Shown piece after piece: positions 1 through 12,400 of a stretch of 64,000 bases of DNA (positions are counted from its first letter, which is position 1; every line of letters begins with the position of its first letter). The DNA comes from Oopsacas minuta (lineage: Eukaryota > Porifera > Hexactinellida > Lyssacinosida > Leucopsacidae): positions 186,001 to 250,000 of the forward strand of contig JAKMXF010000310.1 in assembly GCA_024704765.1 (NCBI GenBank), written 5' to 3'. Under the pieces are notes generated by a model. That model ran no database searches and was not told where the DNA came from. It saw only the letters and a list, made by a program, of their open reading frames with translations. A program made the position numbers and the translations under genes.

Positions 1-951
1 TTAAAGAGGGATACCATGTACAGGGCCGTAGGAAGTGAGGTACCTAAGACAGGACGGCCTGAGCCATCCCATTTTTATGGCTTCCGATGCAAATGCATAG
101 TTGTCAACTTTGTAAAATCCATACTTTTGCAAACCTGAGTGAAGGAAAAAACGGGACGGAAGGCATTAATTTAGCGTGGACATCGCGGGTCCCTTTGTAT
201 TTGTATTAGACTGGACTACAAAAAGCGGGACAATGAGGGCTTCTGGCAAGTTTTGGCGAGACATTAGCTTTATTGGTTTTGTGTATTTCTTGCAATTCTC
301 TCAAAAGTTCCATTTTCCTATCACTCAAATAAGTTAGTATTTCATTGAAATGAGTTTCAATCTCAAGATGTCGAAACCTAATTTCTAGCTATGTATAGTA
401 TACATATACCAATGAATATCAATACTTCTAAGAAACTAGGCTGTAGATATAAACTAGACATCTTCGTGCATCTTAACAATATTGTGTAAATTTGCATCAG
501 AGAAATACCCTACTAAACCAAACAGGCCTGGTGGAACAGGTTTTGAAGTGGTCCGGTGAAACTGTAGCAGCCATACTAAAGTGGTTGAAACCTGACTTAC
601 AATAGCAACAGTACTAACTGCACCAAGAAGTGGTTAGGTTGAAACCGGACCAGTGGCTACCACCCTGCGTAATGCCTACCATACACGATGCAACTTTGTT
701 GCATGCAACAATGCAAGATACACGGCCTAACAAGGTCGCATTACAGTTGCATCGTGTATGGGGGGGCTTAAACTTATGGTTTATGATAATGGAAAACTTT
801 TCAAGATTTATCTTTAGTAAAATGTATTTCACATCCTAGAAGAAAATAAGTCAACATAAATATTGAGTTTAACCGTGTTCCAAACCAGGGATATATTCTT
901 ATCATCAGTGATTCAGTAGCGCAGCAGCCTTATAGAATAGGTATGACTGAC
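1..951. other. non-coding region with a short inverted repeat
   Basis: I see no convincing gene here. The notable structure is an exact 17-nt inverted repeat, with arms at 679-695 and 745-761 that carry CATACACGATGCAAC and its complement around a 49-nt loop. The short open frames over it, on both strands, are by-products of the palindrome. It looks like a small hairpin MITE, but I find no clear target duplication. Confidence 0.5.
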
Positions 952-1267
952 CAGGGCCGGATTTAAGAGTGGGTAGAGTGGGTAGCTGCCCACAAGCCCC
1001 CACAAAAACCAAGAAAAAGCTACATGCCATTTGGTTACCACTTATGGAGTGGATTCAGATGGATCCTTGTCAGACGAATTATTGCTATTCAAAGAGTTTG
1101 TTAAAGAATTGGATCTGATAACACCAGATTTAAATATATTTCACTTCATGTACAAACTATCATTGAAAAGTTTGTACACTGTACCTTTCCAAACATTAAA
1201 ATTGCATTACGCACTTACCTTATACTTAATAATAGCATTTCATCAAAAAGACAGCACAACTAAATGA
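952..1267 (+). pseudogene. hAT-type transposon remnant
   Basis: At 952 the sequence begins CAGGGCCGGATTTAAG, which resembles the terminal inverted repeat of many animal hAT elements (established pattern). An open frame at 1031-1267 follows, of about 78 codons. Its pattern (acidic stretch, LLLFKEFVKEL, then LxxLYxxxFQTLKLHYALTLYL) resembles the C-terminal dimerisation region of hAT/zf-MYM-type transposases, where a 'LYxxFPNxxIALRxxLTLP' block is usual. The aromatic/leucine order fits but the conserved SERSFSKLK block is missing, so I call it a decayed fragment. No opposite terminal repeat was found. A chance open frame cannot be excluded. Confidence 0.4.
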
Positions 1268-1756
1268 TTTATCCTACAGTAGATACAGTAAAACTCGTTT
1301 ATTACGTACTCAGCCGATATTTTCTCACATACAATAGAAATAATTCTGTAAATATGAACTAGGATAACATACCAAAATTCCTATCGAAAGTATAAAATAT
1401 ATTTGCCTTAGTTTGTTAAGTATGGTTCAGCTTGGTTAATAAGTATACTCTTAAGCAGTAGCGAAGACTAGGGGGTGCTTGACACTCCCAATATTTTCAG
1501 TGAAAGTGTGATTTCATTAGTGAGTGGACAAAATACATATTAGTCAAGTTTGACAATGGTGCACAAAGTAAAATCAAATTGAAAATTTTACTCATAAAAA
1601 ATATTCATACAGATAAGACGTACATGTCAAGTAAGTACATTTTTTGATTACCAAGCTGCTACGTATTGAGTGAGTTGACTCTGTATTGTATTACCCGATA
1701 TGCACTTTCCCTTGTATATAATATGCAAATAATTATTCTAGTATTCTTAACGCCAA
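1268..1756. other. intergenic, with a Tigger/pogo-like TIR fragment
   Basis: No gene is seen. Near 1285 the sequence TACAGTAAAACTCGTTTATT resembles the TA-CAGT...CTCG terminal repeat of Tigger/pogo-type MITEs found elsewhere in this window (10766, 51829, 58051, 63714). No second end was identified. The remainder is AT-rich and probably contains the promoter of the transporter gene that follows. Confidence 0.35.
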
Positions 1757-3637
1757 ATGGCCATGAACGATGATATAGAAGTGTTGCGACCGATTGATGA
1801 TCTACAAGAATCCTTAAATTACGAAAGCTTTGAATCAGAATCTACATACAATATAGTTGAGTCTCTCACAACTTTTGTACAAGACGAGGAGGATGGAAAA
1901 TTTCCAATCTTGATCTTTGTAGGTCCCAAGGTTAAATTGTTTCGAATGGTACGTCTGTTCTGCTTCTTTTTGATTGTCTTACTGTATACTGTGTATTACG
2001 TAAATGCTAGAGAACTACTCATTTCATTAACTAGAGAAAGACTTGAGAAAGATGCTGATATTATCATATTCATGCCAGCGATACTAAACGGGCTGCCGCA
2101 GTTACTTTCAGTAGTATTTGGTTTTATATCAGATTACACTCGCTACCAGAGAGTGTATCTAATTCTTTATAGTTTTATGTTTTCCTCTTGTTCAGCTGTC
2201 TTCATGATGCTATGTAATTTCCTAATTAACCTGCAAATCCCGTATTCGCAGATTGAGCAGGCCTTTCACATTTTACTGTCTTCATCAATTATATTCTACG
2301 TTCTGGGATTGTCTATTTTCCTTCCGTTTTCATTGGCTTATGGACTTGATCTTTTACAAGGCACGAAATGGGAAGTCAAATATCTGTATTTCCCCATATA
2401 TTACATAGTGAGGAACTTGGGTTATTTTGGTGGAGTTTTGCGATACTTTTCATTTTCAGAGTCAAATTTGAAAAACAGTTATACTGCAATTTTCTCCCTC
2501 ATGATATCAACATTATTACTGTTTTTCATTTTCCGTATGTTTCGTATATTCCCAGGATTTGGAAAACCCAGGAAATTCGATGTAATATCAGTTCGTAAAG
2601 CATTTGAAATATTCTGGAATTCTTTGAAAGTGCTTCAAACAGGTCAAAGGTCGCCTCGAGGTCATTGGTTTATCCAGCTCTCATCTGACGCACATTACGG
2701 AAAGTATCCTAGGAAACAAGTGCAGATGGTTGCATCCTTTTTCGAAATAAATTTTTTGTTCATATTTATCATATCATTATTCATAACCACTCAGGCGATA
2801 TTCGATTTATTTGTACGACAAGCGCACCTTCTGAAATTACCAGTTTCTAATCTTACTGAGGTATTTTGTACGGGTGAGCGGAATACATCTATGTATAACT
2901 TCCGTTATATCAACAATGTCACAATTATCTTATTAACTCCATTTATTGAGTATTATTTTTACAAAATTATTTTCTTCTTCAATTCATCAGAAAATATTGA
3001 AAAGAATGATAATAAGAAATCATTGTGGAGAAATATACTGAGATGTCTCCGGTGTTTTGATCGCTATTGGCATATCTATGATCCTTTATTGAAGAGGATC
3101 TTCTGGGGTTCTATTTTCGGTCTCATTACCTTATTATTTGCTTTATCGGTCGAAATATCTCGCATATTAACTTTTGATGCTAGTTTCACATGTCCCAATA
3201 ACACCTTGTTCAACAAATACTCAACTGTCAGTATTTTCTCACAAATTCCCCAATACATTTCTTCTGCAGTCCTTGAGATTATATCTTACATTGGATGTCT
3301 TCAATTCGTATACTTTCAATCAAATAACACGTATAAAGATCAGCTGAAGGGTCTATTCTTTGGGCTATACTTTTTCTACATGGGGCTTTCATTTATAATT
3401 TGTCATCTGATATTTTACGTCATTGTCGTGCTTTGTCGTTCTAATTGCGGATATTGTCTAACCTATGATGAGTTATGTCCTTCTTCTACGTATACATTAA
3501 CTTGGATACCATATGTTATTCTGGGGATAGCCTCGTTTGTAGTTATACTGCTGTTTGCTTGGTTTGCACATTATCGCCATTATCAGCTGTCTAACATTAA
3601 TAGGAAAGGATCTTTCCGAGTTAACGAAGAAGGATGA
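1757..3637 (+). CDS. SLC15/POT-family proton-coupled peptide transporter-like protein
   Basis: This is a single-exon gene of 626 residues encoding a polytopic membrane protein with about 12 hydrophobic segments. After a 65-residue acidic cytosolic N-terminus, the first membrane helix is near 68-84. A motif like YPRKQVQMVASFFEI (about 318-332), followed by a membrane helix, matches the region after the central loop of SLC15A3/A4-type carriers. The late motif QIPQYISSAVLEIISYIGCLQF (about 495-516, QIPQY...EI) is the POT-family signature around the tenth helix. Family members move di-/tripeptides or histidine with protons across the plasma membrane or lysosome. The usual N-terminal ExxER proton motif is not evident, so transport function may have changed. 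The loop with N-x-S/T sites (about 363-375 and 473) is probably extracellular or luminal. The ATG at 1757 is the first in frame. No intron is needed. Confidence 0.75.
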   Translation: MAMNDDIEVLRPIDDLQESLNYESFESESTYNIVESLTTFVQDEEDGKFPILIFVGPKVKLFRMVRLFCFFLIVLLYTVYYVNARELLISLTRERLEKDADIIIFMPAILNGLPQLLSVVFGFISDYTRYQRVYLILYSFMFSSCSAVFMMLCNFLINLQIPYSQIEQAFHILLSSSIIFYVLGLSIFLPFSLAYGLDLLQGTKWEVKYLYFPIYYIVRNLGYFGGVLRYFSFSESNLKNSYTAIFSLMISTLLLFFIFRMFRIFPGFGKPRKFDVISVRKAFEIFWNSLKVLQTGQRSPRGHWFIQLSSDAHYGKYPRKQVQMVASFFEINFLFIFIISLFITTQAIFDLFVRQAHLLKLPVSNLTEVFCTGERNTSMYNFRYINNVTIILLTPFIEYYFYKIIFFFNSSENIEKNDNKKSLWRNILRCLRCFDRYWHIYDPLLKRIFWGSIFGLITLLFALSVEISRILTFDASFTCPNNTLFNKYSTVSIFSQIPQYISSAVLEIISYIGCLQFVYFQSNNTYKDQLKGLFFGLYFFYMGLSFIICHLIFYVIVVLCRSNCGYCLTYDELCPSSTYTLTWIPYVILGIASFVVILLFAWFAHYRHYQLSNINRKGSFRVNEEG

Positions 3638-5283
3638 GTGAAATTGTAGTTGTTTTGTGAAATTTAAAATTTTTATATTTTGTTGTTATATTTTCTTTTA
3701 TCTGCTTTCGTGGATTTTCTTAAAACTATATTTATAACTTTATTTGGTGTAATTACAAACTTCCAATCTATCCTTCTAGTGCTTTAAATCGACGCCATCC
3801 GTTAACTCGAACGTTCGCTATATCAAAGGATTTTGATATCCCCTGAGGTTCTAGTTACCGGAAGTTGACCGTATTTATAAATGACTAAATATTGTTATTA
3901 ATGCAAACAAACGGAGATCTCTATCTACAAATTTTCACATATTCAGGAAGAATTCAATATAATCCTGGAAATAAGATCCAGTAATAACTAATCATTATTG
4001 TGTAGCTAAAGGAACCTGAGCTGCATCCCGTTCTAACGACCCGCGTTTTATCATTGCTTAAACTCTTGTACCATTTGACGATTACATATATAATCCTGAA
4101 GAAATGAAGATTTTCCAAAAGGTGTGGTAATTTCACTTTAGAAAATTTCATACGCCTAGTTCAAATCTCCACCCATAAATGTATATAAGTCTATATCAAT
4201 TTTCGTTATTCAAACCATATATATATTTCGGTTGGTCGATTAGGGGTTTCTACCTAGATTATAGCTGGACCAAAACTGGAATCCTCAAATAATGACAAAA
4301 AAACCGGAAACTAAAGAAAATGAACCTACGTACGATTGATAATGTATTATAATTCTAGATATCTAGACAGAGTTGTGATTTGTGAGAACAAAGAACCTCG
4401 AGGCCTAGCTGATTGAAAAAGATATGAATGAGCATAATCTTGTGAAATTGCAAAAGAGTTCGATAGTAAACAATTATACTATTGGATTAAAATGTGGGTA
4501 TCATTACAGTTGTTGAAATATTAGATTAATTTCCATCATAAATTCATAATACATACAAAGACTGAAAGACATACAGCATCTTATCACATTGTTACTCTGT
4601 ACATTAAGATTCAAACCTAAGAATGTACACAGTGGAATCACGGCTATCAGAGTGCCTCTCGTCCAATAGTTTGGTGCCGCCCTGATATGAGGGAGTGTTA
4701 TCCTCGTGAGTGTATGTTAACTCCAATATTAATGTTAGAATATCTTATCCACTCGGCACAACCAGGCAGTTTAATAATATTTACATATATATTGCTAAAA
4801 ATACATGTTGTAGTAACAAAATATTTTTGTATAAGTCAGATACTATACCGTATGTACTAACTCTTAGAAATTATTCCGGTTTGGTCTAATCGTATCATCA
4901 GGATTCGGCCATTCATAGCATATACATCAACCGAACTGAATTTGATATAAGTAGAGTTCTGCCTTACGCTTAACTTTGTAACGCCATAGCTTATGGTCAC
5001 ACATATCCATGGAATCAATGCAATATTATCTTGGACACTGTAAATATTCTATAGACTATAACGGTCGAAGTATATTAATTTGCATGCAATTATACTATCA
5101 TAAATGTAGTTATACAATCATTTTTTGAACCTGAAATACAAGAGATCAGAGATGTTGACTATATTGATAGACTTTAATAATCTGAACAACGAAATAACTC
5201 AAATACAGCTTGTAACAGCTGTAACCCTATTTTTGGGTTATTAAACAATATTGAAAGCTATGACATAGCTATCACCTTAGTAA
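3638..5283. other. intergenic AT-rich region
   Basis: No gene is supported. The small minus-strand open frame at 3954-4151 has no recognisable composition or domain. The first ~150 bases are probably the 3' untranslated region of the transporter gene. Confidence 0.5.
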
Positions 5284-5675
5284 TCTATATTATTAAATCT
5301 CAATGATTGTTTGTTTGTTTGTCCATTGCCAACGAAAGGACTTACGGTATGCAATTTTGAAATTGTCGCACAACTATGTATTTATCGTGTTTATCAAGGA
5401 AGTGAAAGAATTCAATAATACTGCACTAAATATATTGAAAATCCTAAATCCGATTTTCACACTTTGGGATTAATCATATGAAATTTATTGTTGTTTTTAT
5501 GAATAAAAAGTAAACAAATTTCAAAATTGAGGTAGAATCATACTTTCAACGACTATACTGAGTTTGAATATTGTAAACAACACCAATATTATTAAATCTC
5601 AATTGTTGTTTGTCCGTTGAATACCTCGAGGCGCAATGCGCCAAGTTCATCGCGAAGCGACGAGCCAAAGGCTGG
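5284..5675 (+). repeat. Helitron-like non-autonomous repeat, copy A
   Basis: The repeat begins TCTATATTATTAAATCTCAA after an A and ends ...CCAAAGGCTGG before a T. Eleven bases before the CTGG end is a short GC-rich hairpin (TCGC-GAA-GCGA), preceded by a second one (GGCGCAATGCGCC). The 5' TC, the 3' hairpin followed by CTRR, and insertion between A and T are the established hallmarks of Helitrons. Near-full copies lie at 37677-38116 and 52903-53315, a tail-only copy at 51161-51253, and partial copies at 10120-10320, 25090-25432 (inverted) and 52290-52665 (inverted). The 5' 20-25 bp recur internally where the tail module starts (about 5585). No coding capacity is seen. Confidence 0.6.
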
Positions 5676-6922
5676 TAATATAAATATTATAACCTATCAT
5701 GCATTCAAGGTGTATTAATTAATATTTCAGCATTGTTTATCAAGTAAACAAATTAGCCAAATTTCAAAATATACATACAGGCTTGCTCTAAACGGCTACA
5801 CAGTAAGTTATATTTCGACACAACAAGTGAAGCGGCTGGTACATTTAAACATTAATGTAACTTAAAGAACATCCAGTAAAATAGCTCTGTAAACAATATA
5901 CGTACTTTAATAATGTTAATTAATGAAGCAAATAAAGGTATTCTTGAATGTATGCCTCAAGGGTTCTACAATACAAATTTAGCTATCTAAATAGCAGAGC
6001 CACCTGATCTGAAATCGTGTATTGTTGAAAAAATTCTAAGTAATGGTTTCCCAATTCCAATCAATTCTGTATAATATTAACTACGGCATGGAGATAGGGA
6101 ATACCGATAAAAGAATACTTAACCACACACTTAACACAAGTAGTAATACAATTTTGTGCGCCAGCAATTATCGCCAACATGTGATCATAAAAATACAAGA
6201 CTAATAAATAGTATTATTAATGGGAAACAGTAAAAGTCTGGATTACTAGTTTTAAGTACAATAGATTGCATGCCTTAATTTCGGTGAAATCATTAAGTAA
6301 ATAGATTTATCGGAATTCCATCATTAATTCCATTGCACTTATACAGATGAGTGATCAAGCATATAAATTACTAATAATTATATGTAATTAATGTGGTGCT
6401 ATAGTCTGCATATGATAATATAACACACCAAACTTAATTAATACTCTTTATAGAATAGTTACATTGGAAACAAATATAATTGAGAGGTCCTGACTGTTCG
6501 CCCGATTATACAGTTTATTTAAGTTTCGTTGTTTCGTTGAATTAGCATTTTCAAAATGCTGTGTATATGCTTATGTACAATCTACGTCAACATTCGCTAT
6601 GTTAATTCGAACTCTCAACATTATAAAAATTGGTCGAATTAGCGAAAGAATAAGGATGCTGCCACTTTTGGGTTTCCCCAAGAGTTACGTTTTATTCGTA
6701 TTATGTAACAAATTATTGATTAAGTTTTTAGTGTCAATCAGCCAAGCTTAACTATCATAATAAATACATCCAACCGACTTTATAATTCCTCCAACAAAAA
6801 TATCTTGATTAATAAGATTAATATCTTTGTACTAATCTATTCTTGACGCAAAATTAGAATTAATGTCAGATCAAACAACAGTCCTGGCTTCACTAACAAA
6901 CATACATATTATAGTCTAAGAG
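5676..6922. other. intergenic region
   Basis: AT-rich sequence without a supported gene. It probably includes the 3' untranslated region of PSMC6 at its right end. I see no strong repeat structure. Confidence 0.4.
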
Positions 6923-8480
<1,558 letters not shown>

Positions 8481-9856
8481 TCTAACAAATTGTTATAATT
8501 TTGTAAGGTAATCTGACCAGCCACTACTAATTAGTAATCAGATTATGTCTGCCAAGCTTAGATTATTTAATTATTAATTTGATAATAATTGTTCTGAAGC
8601 ACCAAGATTTTATGCAGAGAGACATAACTGTGCAGAATATTTCTATAACTAGATAAATAAAACAATGAAGGAACCCTGTACATAATTCAGACATTACTCA
8701 AGACATATTAAAAATCGTTGTTCTAATCCACATGCATACACAGATGTCCTTCCGACTTCTTTCTAGCAATGTAGGTAACAAGTAACTAATTAATTCAGTA
8801 TTAATTCAACAAATTAATGCATAATATAACCGTGCGGGTGTATTAACATAAACAGACTTATGAAGAAACAGCATGTGCTACAGCTACCAGCTATAGTGGC
8901 TGTGCAATTCGCTTGAGTCAATGTTACAAGTAATTACACAGAAGAACAGACTGGTTGTGCAGGTTATTATCTTTCGCTATTGTAATCCGTCATAATATGC
9001 CAGGGTGTGTGGTTAGTCGTTATTAGGAATAACGAACTCGCTAATTAATGATAATTATTGATAATTATTGATAATGTTTGCAGTTGATGTAGCAATGGAA
9101 TTATGTCTTTAGCTAGTTTTCAACCTTGTGTACATCTGGCGGCTGTTCATGGGTATTAATCCAATTCTCATTTTGTTAAGACAGAACTTAAATCATTGAA
9201 ACAGATAATGCAATATATTAAATAACGCAATATTTTCACGATCTTGATAATTACAAGAGTGACAGACTGTATTGAGACAGATTTGACTAAGTTCGTCTTG
9301 CGTAATGGGCGCCTCATGTCTTAAGTTATGTCGTCAGTGCACCTGTACATGACTAAAGACATTATGTAGAACCAAATAGGCGATATTAAAATTTAAATAG
9401 TCATACATTGGTACTCATTTCCACCAAGTAAATAGACTCAGAAATGATTACGTCATGGACGGGAACATGGTTAAAGACTGTATTTTCTGCAGTATCGTAA
9501 AATATGATACAGTACAATAACAACCTCGGTTATCCGAATACCTTCGTCTGTTAATTCAAAGTAACTGAAACTGTCCAGGATAATTTAAATGATGTATTTT
9601 GAAATGTAATATTAACTGTTCAGGATTACAATGTGGATTTCGTAATTTAGTATATTTGACTGGATACTATTCAATTCAAATTTTCAGTATTGGTGACATC
9701 GTCCGAAAAACTAGTAGTGAAGCAGTCTGAAGCTCTGTAGGTTCAGATAATCGAGTCAGATAATCTACGAATATCTTACAATCAAAACTATGGTTTTTGT
9801 AGTTTTATCCAGAGGTGATTGAGGAAAATTTGGTACATGTGTGTAATCACTGTAAT
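8481..9856. other. intergenic region
   Basis: No gene is seen. The left end must contain the PSMC6 promoter. A short tandem array of GATAATTATT units lies near 9049-9077. Otherwise the sequence is plain AT-rich DNA. Confidence 0.4.
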
Positions 9857-9975
9857 GTAGGGGATTAGTCGATCAGCATATTAATGATCACGATCATGAC
9901 CCTTCATTAAAATATGATCGAGGTCGTGATTCCGATCCTTGCACCAAAGGATCACGATCATATTTTCCGATCACA
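9857..9975. repeat. GATC-rich MITE, partial copy
   Basis: The stretch starts GGGGATTAGTCGATCAG and is packed with GATC/GATCACGATCAT motifs in both orientations. It resembles the termini of the longer element at 39326-39635, which starts GGCATTAGTCGATCGTG. Only one end is recognisable here, so I call it a fragment. Confidence 0.5.
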
Positions 9976-10765
9976 TTTCTGAAATTTATAAGCACCTTAT
10001 ATAGGGAGATACTCTATTACCTGCGGCCGTCCGGACGCCCGCGCGGCAATGCGAAATCTACCAGTCCGATTGCCATGAAAATTAGCACATAGATTTTGTC
10101 AAGGAAAGGGCTATGGAATGTTATATCGAATTCGAATGTCTCAATTATGAGGTGTGGCATAACTATGTACTTATGATTTATTGTGTTTATAAAGAAAGTA
10201 AACAGAATTCAATAAAACTTGACTAAATATATCAAATATGTTGAATCTGATTTTCACACATTTAAATTAATCATATGAAATAATTTGTTGTTTGTATGAA
10301 TATAAAGTAAACAACCTTCCATATCCAGGCAGTGTAGTCGGGGGTATATGTGACTTAGTATTAGCCGGAAATAAGAACTATAACTCGATGATTTTCCAAA
10401 GCGTGCCCAAATTCAAATATGTTGATGTGTATTTAATTAAAGATTGATATGTCTCTCATTGTTTGTAGTTACTAAATCTTGTTTGACAAAAAGTAAGGCT
10501 CAAGTAAACTCCACCAGAAGTAAAATGGTGAAATAATTCTGAATTAATACCTAGAAGTGTAGTTCCTCGGATTTGGAAGGTCGACAGTGATTACATGTTA
10601 CATGTGCATCACCTGTATTCTACATAATTAGGAATTTTTACATTCAAGGTAAACCAATGTAACCTGAAAGCCGATATGCAACAACCGATATACTTGTATA
10701 TTTAGATTTAAATACAATTGATACACATTCAGAATCTCAATATCGAAGAATTGAGGATAAATATA
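9976..10765. repeat. intergenic with a partial Helitron-like repeat
   Basis: The segment at about 10120-10320 matches the body of the Helitron-like family. It shares TGTGGCATAACTATGTACTT, the AATTCAATAAAACT block, TTTTCACACATTT and GAATATAAAGTAAACAA with copies A-C, but lacks both family ends. No gene is seen. Confidence 0.5.
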
Positions 10766-11010
10766 CAGTCAAACCTCTCTCTAGTAAGCACCTTCGGGAC
10801 CAAAATATTTGTTCACCAACGGAAAGTTTCATTGTACTTCAAAGATATATTATTTGCTTAGTAGTCTTAAACCGAAGTATTGAGTATATGTGATATTTCA
10901 TTTTTCATCAAAGGATACATTTGCCCTCCGAAGACCAAATGGACAATAAATAGTCAAATAAGATTTTCCAAAAAGAATTGAGTAGAGAGGTGGGCTCTAA
11001 CTATGCTAGT
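10766..11010. repeat. Tigger/pogo-like MITE
   Basis: The left end is ATACAGTCAAACCTCTCTC. The right end, near 10980-11005, reads TAGAGAGGTGGGCTCTAACT, which is an imperfect complement. The CAGTcnAACCTC start flanked by TA is typical of Tigger/pogo MITEs. There is no coding capacity. Confidence 0.45.
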
Positions 11011-12400
11011 TTGTGGAACTAATCAAATTACGGATTCAATTAGTTGTATCTGTGCGAGAGGAGATAAATTTGTAGTTAAAGCGAAAATTAAACACAAATA
11101 AATCTGCTCTTTCATAATACGTAGGAAGTATAAAATTACTCGTGAATATTACCAAATATGTTAGTAACCGCCCTCGTAACATAACACTGTTCTAATTCTA
11201 AAGTATAACTTGCTATCCATAAATTATGCAAATAGGAGGAGTTTTTCTAGCAGTATCATCGCAGATATGTTATAACAAAGCCCAATCACATGCTTCTTAT
11301 TATAGATAAGTGAAATATAGTATATTCTAACACTTAAAGGATTAGTGATAGAGACAAAACATTCTAGCAATTTCGCTGGAGACGCTTGTGAAACTTTTCT
11401 AGGCAAGAGTTCACAGAAAATGGGCATGCCAGAAAAGATGGTTGGAGAATACGATCTTGTTACATATCAAGTGTGCATGCGTGAAATGTTAAGTGATATG
11501 ATCTAGTAGGAAGTCCCTCCCATTCGTGGACGGGTATACACGGAGACTGCCATTTTAAGGAAATGTATAAATGCACATTTTCATTCATGACGTAGATGTA
11601 GTGTGGGCATAATCGCTATTTCAACCTACACATTGATAAGATAGTGTAGTGTAAGATAATTATACTTTAGGAATTGCAAATTATTCGTATCTTTAATGTC
11701 AAGCAGATGGTTAGGGTTTGTACTTTACTAACAACTTCATCATATTTAAGAATTCTAACAATTAAATTATAAATTCAGGGGCGGAGATAGGGTAGCTATT
11801 AGTGGGGGTTCCAATTGCCAAACCAATATTCACATAATTGGATAAATTGTGCTTAGACCAAGTGCTATTCAAACCTCAGATGAACATTGAGCACGAGCGC
11901 GGAGTTTGCCAGCAAGGCCTGTCAATGTCAAGGTGGTAGAAGCGTATACAATGTGTGTTGATCCTTTTGTACAAAAAATATAAGGGGTCCGAGCAATGGG
12001 AAACCCCTGCCTATGCACATGCATACGTATGAGGAAATCTGAAAATGAGATAATTGGATTCACATGTGTGGTAACCCTTTTAGAAATTAATTCAGGAAAC
12101 AAATAAAATAATCAATCTCAAAATCGAACCTTTCAATATTCCCAAGAAATTAATAATAATATAATCCATAAAATAGTAGCGCAGCATTATATTAAAATAC
12201 ATTCTATCTAAGATTATGAACAGCTTGTTAAGTAACAAGAGAGAGAATTGTCATTTGAAAGCCATATTTACAAACCATTAACGAGTGAGAAACTTGATAA
12301 GTTGATTGGACAAAATCGATCTTTCAATATTCAATTGGAGCGAGTTGAAAGGCGAAAACTTTCAAATTTCAGATTAATATTAAGAGATTATTTGGAGACC
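11011..12400. other. intergenic region with hAT-like terminal fragment
   Basis: No gene is supported; the open frames at 11224-11427 and 11869-12102 show no domain. At 11777 the sequence CAGGGGCGGAGATAGGGT resembles a hAT terminal repeat but no partner end was found. Confidence 0.4.

Noticed and set aside
614-839. Overlapping open frames on both strands
   Set aside because: They arise from the palindrome at 679-761; no domain and no codon pattern supports either.
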